Below are positions 31,050 through 41,422 of a DNA stretch of 64,000 nucleotides, piece by piece. The notes under the pieces were generated by a model that saw only the letters and a program-made list of their open reading frames with translations, ran no database searches and was not told where the DNA came from. The stretch spans positions 2,232,001 to 2,296,000 of the forward strand of contig JAFFJZ010000030.1 in assembly GCA_018340375.1 (NCBI GenBank), read 5' to 3'. This stretch comes from Gonatopus flavifemur. Its lineage: Eukaryota; Arthropoda; Insecta; Hymenoptera; Dryinidae. Every line of letters starts with the position of its first letter. The first letter of the stretch is position 1. The translations under genes and the position numbers were made by a program.

Positions 31050-31730
31050 GACCAAAAAAAAGGTCCCTATCTCATCAACAATGTCGAATCCCATTTTCAT
31101 CTGCAGTAACACAGAAAAAAGGAGGATACTCGAGTCACGAGTTTTTTGACGAAGTACAACCCACACAGCACAAAATGTCTATACAATATGTGAAATAAGT
31201 GTGGTGATATTGTCTATATGCATAAAATATTTGAAATATATAATACGAACCATATTCATGAAAGTACATGAATCAATATTCTATACATATATTGGAAATA
31301 TTCATGATATTTTGCACACGTATGGGGATTTAGATGGATACAATATTTTTCAATATACGTCAAACGAAGATGATCAGTATTTTATTACATTGTATGAATA
31401 TTCACATAATTGATGGATCACATATATGCGCGTATATCATGCGCGTGCAAATTGTTGAACAAAGGTTATGTACCAAACAATGAATACTCCACTGGATTTT
31501 TTCGATATTAGTGAACGGCATCGCATCGGGATCCAATTTTCTAATCTTGGATTGAGGTATGTATGTGAACAACTCAATTTACTTTTTTTCAATATTGTAG
31601 ATGCCTATTCGGGGCATTCTGTTTGATAAAGAGTATTGAAAAGTATAAACATAACGAATTTTTTCACCATAACCTCAAAGTTTTCATTACCTGAAATACT
31701 AATTAGAAATCATTCGGTGATTCGTTCGAG
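31050..31730. other. hAT interior, no gene seen
   Basis: AT-rich sequence with short frames but no recognisable domain, including a run of ATATTCATGATAT-like dyads near 31270-31320. Confidence 0.35.
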
Positions 31731-31733
31731 TAT

Positions 31734-31873
31734 CCCTGGTGAAAATATGAAGTACGTTCGTGTAAAGAACTGTAATTTTACATTCAAAAATGCCCGAAAC
31801 TCCGCTCGGTGTACATCCGTATTCAATTTTCGTAAGAATTCGTTGCATCGTTGACACTTTATTTTCACCAGGG
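31734..31873. mobile_element. CCCTGGTGAAAATA MITE
   Basis: A 140 bp element. The left end CCCTGGTGAAAATATGAAG and right end CTTTATTTTCACCAGGG are inverted. It belongs to the family seen at 9490-9620. Confidence 0.7.
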
Positions 31874-31908
31874 ATGTAATGTTCATCGCTTTACTTTCAT
31901 TAATACTA

Positions 31909-32496
31909 CACACAAAAAAAACTATCTTGTATCAAGACAATATTGTTTTTGTTATATATGAAACACAGATTGTCTCAGTTCAATGCAATTTGTTTTGAAT
32001 CAAACACAGGAAAAAACAAAATTCTTGATTCAAAGCAAGTTGCATTCCCATACAGCACCGGGAGGTTTCTTGAACGTTCAGAAGACGTGCTTGATTTCAC
32101 AGAGAACGTGCAAATAACGTCTCAGGATGTTCTAAAAACGTCGCATGTATGTCCCAGGGACATGCAAATGTCTCGGTTAGTTCTATCTATGTCCCCGTAT
32201 GACTTTGTGGTTTTTCAAGGTTAGTTTATATGAAAGTACGTTTAGGAGACACGATGAGAACGTCTGGTAGTAGATCAAAAGAACGTGCTTAAAACGTATT
32301 CAAGGATATCAAATGGGAAGGTACTTTAAACGTTTGTAAAACTTGCTTCAGCGGGACCAAAACACGCAAAACCAAGAGCACGTTTTAAAAACGTTCAAAG
32401 AACTTTCTGTGCTGTCTGGGTTGAACTGAGACAATCCGTGTTTCATATATAACGAAAACAATATTGTCTTGATACAAGATAGTTTTTTTTTCTGTG
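31909..32496. mobile_element. TA-flanked MITE carrying a nested MITE
   Basis: Inverted arms of ~90 bp run CACACAAAAAAAACTATC, then TTGTATCAAGACAATATTGT. TA lies on both sides (31907-31908, 32497-32498). The TA target indicates the Tc1/mariner type. The CCCATACAGCAC element at 32047-32420 interrupts it. Confidence 0.85.
32047..32420. mobile_element. MITE with CCCATACAGCAC end, copy 2
   Basis: The left end CCCATACAGCACCGGGAGGT is identical to copy 1 at 22046. The right end is TTTCTGTGCTGTCTGGG. Internal GAACGT words match copy 1, so the two are the same subfamily. Because it interrupts the TA-flanked MITE, it is the younger of the two. Confidence 0.85.
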
Positions 32497-32617
32497 TATT
32501 CATTACACGTTATGACAAGTGTGTGTGAATTGAATGTCCAAATTTCCCTGACAATGATTTTGAATGAAAGTCATGTTGATATTTTCAGATTAGGATTAAA
32601 ATCAAACTCCAAAGATC

Positions 32618-33067
32618 ATGCCACAAAATAAGGTTAAATATGGAAAACGAAAGACATTGAAAAAATTAGTGACTTCATTAACCGTAATTGAAAATCCTTC
32701 ACATGCCTCTACTGCAGTTAATGTACATAATGAAGTATTAGAAAATGTTCCACTCGATGATGAAAATTCAGATTCAATTAAAATTTTACCACTGGATAAT
32801 CAGAATGATACGTTGGGAATGGGAGCTGTTGCATCGGATGATTTATATGGCACCATTGATTTGAACTTCCATGATACGAGATCTGTTTTATATGATAATG
32901 ATAATTCTCATCTTCGAAGTACTCCCAATCTTGATATAGCGGAAACAAAATGTGATTCAACTTCGATGTTGGGACAAAAACTATCAGCTTGGGCGCTTCA
33001 GAATAATATTTTATACCTCATCATGTTACTATATGTATATAATATGCTTATGCTGCTAGACATATGA
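32618..33067 (+). CDS. unknown ORF inside hAT element
   Basis: 149 codons from the ATG at 32618. The start is basic (MPQNKVKYGKRKTLKKL), the middle is acidic and asparagine-rich, and near residues 119-130 comes GQKLSAWALQNNI. Short K-L-x-x-W-A-L-x-x-N-I motifs are familiar from the N-termini of uncharacterised insect transposon-encoded proteins, but I cannot name a family. After that motif the frame becomes hydrophobic and low-complexity (LYLIMLLYVYNMLMLLDI). This looks like read-through into non-coding sequence after a lost splice donor. It is probably a partial first coding exon. It lies inside the 5.2 kb hAT and upstream of the Mos1-like mariner, and belongs to neither by homology. Confidence 0.4.
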   Translation: MPQNKVKYGKRKTLKKLVTSLTVIENPSHASTAVNVHNEVLENVPLDDENSDSIKILPLDNQNDTLGMGAVASDDLYGTIDLNFHDTRSVLYDNDNSHLRSTPNLDIAETKCDSTSMLGQKLSAWALQNNILYLIMLLYVYNMLMLLDI

Positions 33068-33753
33068 AATAAATATTCTTACAATATTTGGTCAATATTT
33101 ATTGAATATGAATTCTATATGGAAAATTGGTCATTTCAATATATATACAATATATGAAACACGCGGGCTGGATATCAACACATATCTTATAAATATTTGA
33201 TATTTTGAAAACTATATTTATATTATATGAATAGAATGTATTTGTGCTGTGAGGGAATTTGGATACCAACGAAAAAATAGACAGAACGAAAGTAATCGTG
33301 ATATAAAAAAATGCTCGTAGTTTTCTTAAAAATATCAAAATTTGGAATTCACTCGTTAACTTTCCCCTCATGTGGCGGATGATCGCTTTGAAATAATGAT
33401 TGTAATTCTTGTGAAATTTAATTTCAACACGTCGTGTAATTTTCAGTTGGTGCTCATTGGAAATAATAAGGATGAAGACAATAAATTTCCCAGCCACCCA
33501 AAGCGTTTTTTTTTCGAGAACTCGAATGGGATTGTCTCAAAATTTTTTTGAACTGTTCAATTCATAAAACGTTCTAAAAACGTTCTGTTTTGACCCTTAA
33601 ACGATAACACCTCTCAAAATCACGTGAACCGTAAACCCCGGTCTAACAGTTGTGAGACCGATGTTACTGTTTGAAGGTTAGAAGTTCGCAAATTGCTCTA
33701 CTAAATATTTCTATTCTGAGGCTCAAAGCAGAAAACATTTCACTGTTTAGTTA
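33068..33753. other. hAT interior, no gene seen
   Basis: AT-rich DNA with short frames on the minus strand, none with known domains. Confidence 0.35.
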
Positions 33754-35039
33754 CCAGGTGTGTGAGTATGAGACCGGAATTCGCCCATAGGTGACGCTAG
33801 ACGTCGATGCAGTTACCGACACATCACGTCAGCGGTGTCTTGTTATTGTATTGATATCCGAAGAAGATTTCCAACTCACATTAACACGAGTTTCATTCAG
33901 TAGCATTAGTTTATTAGAGATAAACATGTCGAGTTTTGTGCCAACAAATTACGATTTGTGGACAGCACTACTTTTCTGTTTTCATCTGAAGAAACCCGCA
34001 GCCGAATCGCATCGAATACTTGTGGAGGCGTTTGGTGAGCATGCTCTCGGTGAAGCACAGTGTTTCGAGTGGTTCAAACGGTTCAAAAGTGGCGATTTTT
34101 ACGACAGGAACGCAGAACGTGGAAGACCACCGAAAAAGTTTGAAGACGCTGACCTGCAAGCCTTGTTGGACGAAGACGACGCTCAAACACAACAACAACT
34201 GGCGGATCAGTTAAAGGTGACCCGAGAAGCCATCTCGCTTCGGTTGAAAGCCATGGGAAAGATACAAAAGGTGGGGAAATGGGTTCCACATGAACTCAAC
34301 GAAAGACAGCAGGAAAACCGCAAAACATCATGGGAAATGCTGCTCGCCAGGTTCCAAAGAAAGTCATTTCTCCATCGAATTGTGACTAGCGATGAAAAGT
34401 GGATATATTCCGAGAATCCTAAGCGCAAAAAGTCATGGGTTACTTCGGGTGAACCATCAACATCGACGGCAAGACCAAACCGCTACGGACGAAAAACAAT
34501 GCTGTGTGTTTGGTGGGATCAGACGGGCGTAATCTACTACGAGCTGCTGAAACCTGGGGAAACTGTCAATACTCAATGCTACCGACAACAAATGATCGAT
34601 TTGGATCGAGTTTTGCGTGAAAAGCGACCAGAATACCAACAAAGACAACACAAGGTGATTTTGCTGCATGACAATGCACCAACACACAAAGCAAAACAGG
34701 TCCAGGAAACGATAGAGTCATTCCATTGGGAGATTCTTCAGCACGCGCCTTACTCACCGGACCTTGCCCCATCCGATTACTACTTGTTTGCATCGATGGG
34801 ACACGCACTTGCTGAGCAGCGCTTTACTTCTCACGAAGATGTACGAAAATGGCTCGATGACTGGTTTGCCTCAAAAGCGCAACAGTTCTTTTGGCGCGGA
34901 ATCCACAAATTGCCAGAAAGATGGAAAAAATGTATAGATAGCGACGGACAATACTTTGAATAAGTTACTTTGTATCATATCATTACAATAAACGTGTTTT
35001 TTCTGTACAAAAATTCCGGTTTCATACTTATACACCTGG
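33754..35039 (+). mobile_element. Mos1-like mariner, apparently intact
   Basis: A 1286 bp element, the same length as Drosophila Mos1. The 28 bp TIRs begin CCAGGTGTGTGAGTATGAGA (left) and CCAGGTGTATAAGTATGAAA (right, reverse complement). TA duplications lie at 33752-33753 and 35040-35041. The transposase ORF is complete. The two TIRs differ at a few positions, as in active Mos1, so they may still be functional. It is nested in the 5.2 kb hAT. Confidence 0.97.
33926..34963 (+). CDS. mariner transposase, mauritiana subfamily, intact
   Basis: 345 residues from the ATG at 33926, the same length as Mos1 transposase. A longer reading from 33791 is possible but adds no homology. The N-terminus MSSFVPTNYDLWTALLFCFH begins the paired-like DNA-binding domain, followed by a second helix-turn-helix region and the WVPHEL and YSPDLAPSDYYLF mariner signatures. 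The catalytic triad is Asp156 (TSDEKW), Asp249 (LHDNAPTH) and Asp284 (APSDYY), with the DD34D spacing. These positions coincide with those of Mos1. The protein ends KCIDSDGQYFE with a clean stop. There are no frameshifts or stops. It would act in the nucleus as a dimer that cuts and pastes its own TIR-bounded DNA into TA sites. It is the best candidate in the window for an active transposase. Confidence 0.97.
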   Translation: MSSFVPTNYDLWTALLFCFHLKKPAAESHRILVEAFGEHALGEAQCFEWFKRFKSGDFYDRNAERGRPPKKFEDADLQALLDEDDAQTQQQLADQLKVTREAISLRLKAMGKIQKVGKWVPHELNERQQENRKTSWEMLLARFQRKSFLHRIVTSDEKWIYSENPKRKKSWVTSGEPSTSTARPNRYGRKTMLCVWWDQTGVIYYELLKPGETVNTQCYRQQMIDLDRVLREKRPEYQQRQHKVILLHDNAPTHKAKQVQETIESFHWEILQHAPYSPDLAPSDYYLFASMGHALAEQRFTSHEDVRKWLDDWFASKAQQFFWRGIHKLPERWKKCIDSDGQYFE

Positions 35040-35089
35040 TACTGACTTATTTGTAGTTATATTTGGAATATATCATAGAAAAACATAAA

Positions 35090-35197
35090 CCACACAATAC
35101 CACAGTTCAGAAAGAGTTTTTAATGCATTTATTTTCAATTCTCATAGTTCCAAATTGATTCATTATGAACTCTTTCTCAACTGAAGTGTTGTGTGGG
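35090..35197. mobile_element. hairpin MITE CCACACAATACCACAG
   Basis: A 108 bp hairpin. The left end CCACACAATACCACAGTTCA pairs with the right end TGAAGTGTTGTGTGGG, and the inner arms AGAAAGAGTT / AACTCTTTCT also pair. It belongs to the loose CCCAxACAGCAC family. Confidence 0.75.
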
Positions 35198-35632
35198 ATA
35201 TCATGTTGAATGCAACTTCAAATATCTCGCAAACTAAGCGATAAAATGTTTTCTGCTTTGAAGCTCAAACTGGAATAAGTTGAAAAAATATTGATGGAAT
35301 TTAGAAATTTTTCTACTGAAATCCTAACTATAGGCCTAACTTGAACTGAACCATGGTATAACATACACGTTAATGAGAATTGCCTACAATGAAGATCCAA
35401 GTGAAAATAATCATGCAAATGCCCCCTTGTAATTTGTATTATGGAAAGAATCTTTAATAGAAAAATATTTTCTGCCATTTTATTCCAAATCACGTTTTAT
35501 TGAGCCAGGGTGCCCAGCGGTTATGGAATTTTAACGGAATGGGTCAATTACGTGGTTTGTTTGAAAAGAAGAACCAATAAAACAAACGACAAAATTCCAG
35601 ATTCAAACACCCTGATTGAACTAATAAAAGGG

Positions 35633-35778
35633 CAGGGGGGGCACTTTTGTACTCCCGGAATACTTTGACTGGAAGTACTTTTTTCTCTTGTGTAAAATGT
35701 CTTTATGCCTCCATATGAGGTCAAAAAAAAAGTACTCCCAGTAAAAGTATTCCGGGAGTACAAAAGTGCCCATCCCTG
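35633..35778. mobile_element. hAT MITE with 8 bp TSD
   Basis: A 146 bp hairpin. Its left end is CAGGGGGGGCACTTTTGTAC and its right end, in reverse complement, is CAGGGATGGGCACTTTTGTAC (both start CAGGG). The flanking 8 bp duplication TAAAAGGG is perfect (35625-35632, 35779-35786). It is nested in the 5.2 kb hAT element. Confidence 0.93.
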
Positions 35779-35843
35779 TAAAAGGGTTCAACTTCCCTTG
35801 CTTCTCCCTATGAATAATAATCATCATCATGAAGTAATCAGTC

Positions 35844-36110
35844 TCATAACTGGTTTGATGAAATCCTCCAGTCTTGTCTATTACCCGCCAAACATTCAAT
35901 TTCTACATATCTACGACAGCTCTTGTCTTGTATAATTTGTTTCATATAACTTAATCTAGGTCTACCTTTACAAGTTTTACCATTCATTTCCCTTTCCAAT
36001 ATTGTTTCCAATGAACTATCATGTCGTAATGTATGTCCTATCAAATGAATAATGATCGACCTAGTGAAAATGGCTTGTGCTAAAAAGTGTGAGATCAATT
36101 CGAGATCAGA
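35844..36110 (-). pseudogene. LINE ORF2 C-terminal tail
   Basis: The minus-strand frame reads HLIGHTLRHDSSLETILERE, then GRPRLSYMKQI and NRQDWR. These are typical of the conserved C-terminal tail after the reverse transcriptase of many insect LINEs. No reverse transcriptase motifs precede it, so it is a 3' fragment. It lies beside the right end of the 5.2 kb hAT. It could belong to the same LINE family as 1829-2150, but the two do not overlap, so that cannot be tested here. Confidence 0.7.
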
Positions 36111-36205
36111 ATAAAAAATCTGTCTTGGACTCTGCCGCCCCCTAAGTTTGCCGCCCCGGGCAGCCGCCCTGATCGCCCTGCCCTGACACCGGCCCTGCTC
36201 CACAT

Positions 36206-37010
36206 ACCAGAAAGTCAGGGATATATCATAAGTTCTGACAGACAGTCAACTACTGCAGCCTTCCGAAGTAGCTGATCAAACCCAGATAACCAGCTACTTC
36301 GGAAGGCTCCACTGTCGATTTCTCCAATTAGGATCGTAGGCAATCGATGAAAAAGATCATATCGAGCCTACTCAAGGGTGATTATTGAAGTTTATTTGCT
36401 ATTTTTTCACAGGCAAAAGTATAATGGATATACCATAATCTCTAATGGACAGTCTGCTAGTATCCACTATTCTGCAATCAGAATCGTGAACAAATAATGG
36501 AACAGAATAGTGAATAGATAATGAATGTGAATTCAATTATAGCAAGTTTGAAAAACATTCGAAAATAAGGTTAGTCACCGAGCACTTCAGGTATACTAAA
36601 ATATGACATCCTGAATCAAAATTATGAACTATGTACAAAATGGTTCCCCTGGATTCTTTGAGTACAATTACAGGTGGATCAAGAAAATATAGGAAGGATG
36701 CAGGTATACTATACATCTGTATGTTACTTACCACCACGATCAATATCATCAGGTAGCGTAGAAGGAAAATGGAGAAAAGGCAGGAGTGCAGTGGATATAC
36801 CACAGGTCCTTGCGTTAGGTACACTAGTATCAGATTCTTCCAATAGAATCACAGGTAGATTAAGAAAAAGCAAGAAGGATGTAGATGTACCATACATCTG
36901 TACGTTAAATCCTACCATGACCATTAGGTAGCGTTGAAGGAAAATGCAGAAAAGATAGGAGCGCAGTGGATATACCACAAATCTTTGCATCGGGTACATT
37001 CCACTGACCA
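36206..37010 (+). repeat. exon-like tandem modules, copy A part 2
   Basis: This continues the array interrupted by the hAT. After AG sites the readable segments include QGYIISSDRQSTTAAF (36225), QKYNGYTIISNGQSA (36415), EKRQECSGYTTGPCVRYTS (36775) and GRLRKSKKDVDVPYICTL (36855). Each shares a K...GYxI or GYT core. Stops follow most segments, so they work only if spliced. Degenerate DNA-level repetition is the minimum reading. Confidence 0.45.
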
Positions 37011-37149
37011 ATTGACGAATGATTAGAGAGACTGTTTAGGATCAACTCAACGAAAATTGAGCAGATACGATATTCTGATTATAGAAATTGTTGCAGAACA
37101 ACTACAGGTCAACTTGACTGATGTGACTGGATGTGACAATTCATTCTGA

Positions 37150-37683
37150 ATGTTTTCTTCCAAAGTTCCATCTTTTCAGTTGTTCCATCCAAGCTGGATT
37201 ATATTTGTGTTCTTACAAACCATCATTTTTATCTTTACTTATCTTGGTTTTGGAATGATTCAATTCTCAAATATCATGAACATTAAATGGTTTGGATATT
37301 TGATACAAGAAATATTCAAGTTCAATTTTTCAACATGGAAAATTTTTGAAGATTCATGTGACAATTGTAATAACTTGCATGAAACTAAAAAATCAGTTAT
37401 AACCGCGTCAGAACAATATGTCATTGTGCAATTGATGATATTTAATCACAATAATGTTGAAGCAACAAAGGTAGAAAGCATAAACATTAAAGCAGTACCA
37501 ACTTCAAAGATAAAAATTGCACAACACTTTTATAAAGTTATAGCTGTTGTTTTTCATCAGGGTAAAAATATTTCTGAAGGTAATTTCACATGCATGTTAC
37601 GAGGTAAAGGTACAAAGTGGATATTTATTCATGATCTGCAAGTTGAAGAGCGACATTGGCCACGTAATGCTGAAGACTCGTAA
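37150..37683 (+). CDS. ORF with deubiquitinase-like C-terminal segment
   Basis: 177 codons. The first 60 residues are hydrophobic (FVFLQTIIFIFTYLGFGMIQ) and may be intron read-through rather than a membrane segment. From about residue 85, EQYVIVQLMIFNHNN, then YKVIAVVFHQGKNISEGNFT, then WIFIHDLQVEERHWPR. These follow the order of the C-terminal half of ubiquitin-specific proteases (LxxQLxRF, YxLxAVxxHxG...GHYT, W...DD). The catalytic histidine of GHYT would be asparagine (GNFT), so if the homology holds this is inactive. It follows the exon-like modules and could be their last exon. I would treat it as a remnant of a gene carried in long repeat copy A. Confidence 0.4.
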   Translation: MFSSKVPSFQLFHPSWIIFVFLQTIIFIFTYLGFGMIQFSNIMNIKWFGYLIQEIFKFNFSTWKIFEDSCDNCNNLHETKKSVITASEQYVIVQLMIFNHNNVEATKVESINIKAVPTSKIKIAQHFYKVIAVVFHQGKNISEGNFTCMLRGKGTKWIFIHDLQVEERHWPRNAEDS

Positions 37684-38655
37684 ATATTATTTCTTGAAAA
37701 AGCAATAATTTCGCTTCATCCTAAAATTAGAGTTCAATTACTGTAATATTGTACAGTTTTGAAGAATATAGAATACCTTTATAATACCATAACGAACCAA
37801 ATATTCTTGAAGAGTTTTTTCGAATGATTTCGTTGGATATTCCACAGAATTCTGAAAAATGTCTGGTACAGTACTAGAAAGTGTCTTCAATCTGATATCT
37901 TGAAGATATATCTTTTTGTTGCATGATAAATATTTGACATCTCTTTACCCTTGAAATAGTGACGAAAAAAAAATACTTCGAGAGGTTTTTGATTGCTTTC
38001 AAAAGTATTTTCTGCGTATAATACATAGCAAAACTAAACTTTTTCCTCCAAGGAAATTTTTTGTTCCCTTAACCGTCTCAAAATTACAAGTCATAAAACA
38101 TGACATAACTCCGCTGAAAATGACTCTACCAGGAAAATAAAAAAAGCGTTTTGGAGCTGAGGAAATTCTCTACAAAATGTTTATTTTCGTGTTTCCATGT
38201 TTTAATCTTCCTGCGAGCTCCTTCTGTTTGAAAAACTGAGGAAATATCGAGCAAAATGCTCATACTTAATGCGATGTAGGTTGTCGGGCAAACATGATAG
38301 ACCAAAGAGGTCAAATGATGCTCAAAGAGTAGACTTTGCCCTTGAAATTGCGTATTCATTTGTTTCCTTACGATAATTTTTCACTGAGATATTCAACTTT
38401 GGAGTAATCTCAATAATCTCAATTGTGGCCTAATAATTTGGCCACCCACTGTACTTGGTCGCTCATATTGATTTCATATCTTTTTTTTTCAAATGGAGCA
38501 TATCCTTTTATATCCACTCGAAATTCTGAATGCAGTGAAATTTGCCTTTAGAATGTGTTTTTAGATTTTTGTATTCTTTGTTTTTAGGATTTTCATGTAC
38601 TTGGCGTTATTTTGTTACTTTATTGGAGTTTTTTTTTTACTTTTACTCTGAAAAT
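37684..38655. other. intergenic, no gene seen
   Basis: AT-rich, with GATATC words near 37895-37915 and poly-T runs. No supported gene. Confidence 0.35.
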
Positions 38656-38658
38656 GTC

Positions 38659-38769
38659 GGATGGGGGCCAAATCAACGAAATCAGTGTTTGAAAATAGAG
38701 AGTGTGACGTATCTCTCTTTTCAATCAACTTTTCGTTGATTTGGTTTTTCGTTAATTTGGCCCCCATCC
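38659..38769. mobile_element. GGATGGGGGCC MITE, copy 1
   Basis: A 111 bp hairpin with inverted ends GGATGGGGGCCAAATCAACG and GGATGGGGGCCAAATTAACG. The flanking 8 bp repeats AAAATGTC (38651-38658) and AAAATTTC (38770-38777) differ once. It is related to 43019-43156. Confidence 0.88.
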
Positions 38770-38834
38770 AAAATTTCCACTACTGGCACTATTTCACTAT
38801 GTCATATTGGCAATTATAAGCATCAAGATCAAAC

Positions 38835-38990
38835 TGTATAGCTCAGGTCACTGAAGCGTAAGTAAATCTCAAGATGCGCGGGTTCACTTCCCGCAACCTC
38901 AAGGATCGAGATGAAGTAAACTTCATAGAAGTGCGAGAGCAATAAAGACGAATAGAGGGAGAAGGAAAACGAGGACGTTAGAATGGTTTT
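38835..38990 (+). repeat. tRNA-derived SINE candidate
   Basis: TATAGCTCAGGTCACTGAAG resembles a Pol III A box, and GGTTCACTTCCCG, about 32 bp later, resembles a B box (GGTTCRANNCC). A non-tRNA tail follows (AATAAAGACGAATAGAGGGA). The body does not fold as a proper tRNA, so a SINE or tRNA pseudogene is likeliest. Confidence 0.4.
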
Positions 38991-39019
38991 TGTGAATAAA
39001 TTCAAGCTTTTGCCAAGAC

Positions 39020-39240
39020 ATTTTTATGAATTTTTCAAGACATCTTTAAGAAATCTTGAATAACTCTTAATTTCTTCCTAAAGATATCTTTGAGAAGTCT
39101 CCGAGAAATCTTTTAGAAATCTATTCATGTTGCATAAGACATCTTTTCGAATACGAAGAGATATCTTTTAGAACAGTCTTCAAGACCTCTTGTACTTTTG
39201 GAAGATATCTTTTAGAATTCTAAAAGATATCTTTGTGTCT
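39020..39240. repeat. AAGATATCTT palindrome cluster 4
   Basis: Repeated AAGATATCTTT, AAGACATCTTT and TTTTAGAATTCT words, similar to the cluster at 8985-9255. Confidence 0.6.
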
Positions 39241-39560
39241 GTTTGAGTAGTAACCTCAATATGATAACATGGCCACCGTAACTGGTTCTGAATTTGACTG
39301 CATTTTTGTGAAATGTGCAAACGTCGTATGTTACAGTAAATGAATTAGCTATAAATGCAAATTTTTTTGCTGTTGTAATTGTTGTAAATGGTTGTCCGTG
39401 TCCGTGCCAGCCACTTCACCGCTACGGTTAAATTATTTTTTCCGTGCAGTGCTGTTTTAGGAAATGTATGATTTGTCTGAAATAAATAAAAATGAAATGA
39501 AATTTCATGCGCTACTTTTGGAAATTTCATATGGTTTTTTATTATTTCTTAAGTATTGAT

Positions 39561-40067
39561 GATCAAGAGACGCGGTAGCGTCTCGACGTTAAGTACATGA
39601 AAAAAATCTTTTTGTAAAAGATGGAAAAAAAGCACGGTTGTGCACTACCGTGTATCTATGCACGTGAACCGGGTTTTCACCGACCGAGGAAAAATTCGAT
39701 GCACAATAACTCACCATACATTGTATTTCGCGAAAAAATAATTAAACTTTCATTACATAATTCGAATATGCACTTTCGATTGAACATACGTGAAATATAA
39801 ACGGTTTCAAATTTCCATGCGAGCACAAGATTACGATTCTGGTTCATCATGATCGTCATTAATTCCTTCTATTACGATAGTTTTTCGCTATCGTAGGGAT
39901 GCGTTCCAATATTTGTTTTCATCCATCTAAATTATCCATTGGTATCGATCATAGACGTGTTTTGTCTCTTTCTTTTCACCAACGTCCAATAGCGTTCATT
40001 TCAATATATATAGAGTATATACATTGTAAATACGTAAACAAATATAACCTGTCAATGAGGCGATGCA
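39561..40067 (+). repeat. long repeat copy B, left segment
   Basis: It starts GATCAAGAGACGCGGTAGCG like copy A and continues uninterrupted through the point where copy A is split by the MULE-like element (here TTGAACATACGTGAAATATAAACGG). It therefore gives the empty site for that insertion. It is split at 40068 by another element and resumes at 42228. Confidence 0.75.
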
Positions 40068-40658
40068 CAGTGGACCAAAAGCGTGAAAAACTGTGCAAAA
40101 TTGAATTTTTTAAAGTATTTCCCCCAGTTTAGTGAGTTGTATATATATGTTCTTTATGAGCTAGCAAAGACATTCCGTGAGTATCAATGAGTTTAAATTG
40201 ATTGAAGGACAGTGGGGGATCGTTGAATATGAAAAAACGTTAAAAATGCTCAAAATTTGCCTTAACTTTATTTGCAATGTTTTTCAGTATTATGCAAGGA
40301 AAATGAACGGGCTTGAATTTTCTTGTCGAAATGTGATATAATAAGTTAGGAAATAATTTTCCTCGATTTTTCAGTCAACATCTGTGGAAGGGAGAGGTAT
40401 ATAATCGTCAGATTTCAATGTTTCAGGATTTCATCAAGCTCCAGAACATTTGTGCCTCTTTGTGACTAGCTAATTCCAACGTAGAATATTTCTTTATGAT
40501 GTATAGAAACAGACTCAATCTCATTTAGCCGCAGGGAATTGCAGGTTTGGTCGCTCTCTTTTTGAACTGATCATAAGAGACTTAGAAAACGTAAACACAG
40601 CCGATGCATCGCGATGCTCGTTATGGATAACAATAGTTTCAGTTTTAAATAATATTAT

Positions 40659-41348
40659 CCCACACAGCACACAGATTTCAGAAATAATTCCTGATCAATT
40701 CCTCTTATTCCACAAAGAATCCTTTATGAATACTCTAACCCATCGAAACAAATTCAATAAGAATTCTTGAACTCCTCCCGTATGTCAGTTCAGAATAAAG
40801 TACTGGGGGAATCCTTTCCCTCGTCCAAAAGAGTTCTTCAATAATGAAAACAAAAGGAAGAATTGCTCAGGATGGATCCAAAAAGATTGCATAAAGAGAT
40901 CATATAAGGATTTCATACGGTACGCGCTTGAAACTTGAATGAAATGAATATTTTTACATTTATTAAACACAAGATTCTTTTTATTCATTAATTTATGAAT
41001 TATTTACAATTTATGAAATATTTATTGTAATATACAAAATGAACTATTAACGAGTTCCTTAGAACCCTTTTCACAGGGGACTCAAGAAGAGCTCTTTTGG
41101 ATTGAAAGAGGAATACTCCCAAGCGTTCATCTTTCACTGAAATAACAGCCCTTCTTTTAAAGTACTTCATGAAGTCATTTAGGACTCTCCATGAACTTGG
41201 CTCATCATTCATATGAAATGCTTTCTGGCTTTTTTTGGAATTTATTGTACCCTTTATGAGTTATTTGTGGATTCATCGAATTGAATTCATGAGGAATTTT
41301 CTTACAGGAGTTCTTTTGAAGATGTTTGGGACTGTGGTGCTGTGTGGG
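40659..41348. mobile_element. CCCACACAGCAC element
   Basis: The left end CCCACACAGCACACAG and right end GTGGTGCTGTGTGGG are inverted over ~690 bp. The interior repeats GAATTCATGA / TCATGAAGT-like words. It is the longest member of the CCCAxACAGCAC family here. Confidence 0.65.
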
Positions 41349-41422
41349 AAATTCGACACTACACTGTTAGAATTATCTGTGTTAAATTTCATGTACCAGA
41401 TTTGAAATTGTTTTCCATATAA

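Larger units (their letters stand above)
30974..36197. mobile_element. 5.2 kb hAT element with perfect 8 bp TSD
   Basis: The ends CAGGGCTGGCGCCAGGG (left) and the reverse complement of CAGGGCCGGTGTCAGGG (right) differ at three positions. An identical 8 bp duplication CTCCACAT lies at 30966-30973 and 36198-36205. CAGGG ends and an 8 bp TSD define hAT. No hAT transposase is recognised inside. The interior holds an unknown ORF (32618-33067), a LINE tail and several younger insertions, so this is a non-autonomous or gutted copy. Confidence 0.9.

Noticed and set aside
38835..38910. Functional tRNA gene
   Set aside because: A-box- and B-box-like words are present, but I could not fit an acceptor stem or anticodon arm. 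It was kept only as a SINE candidate.
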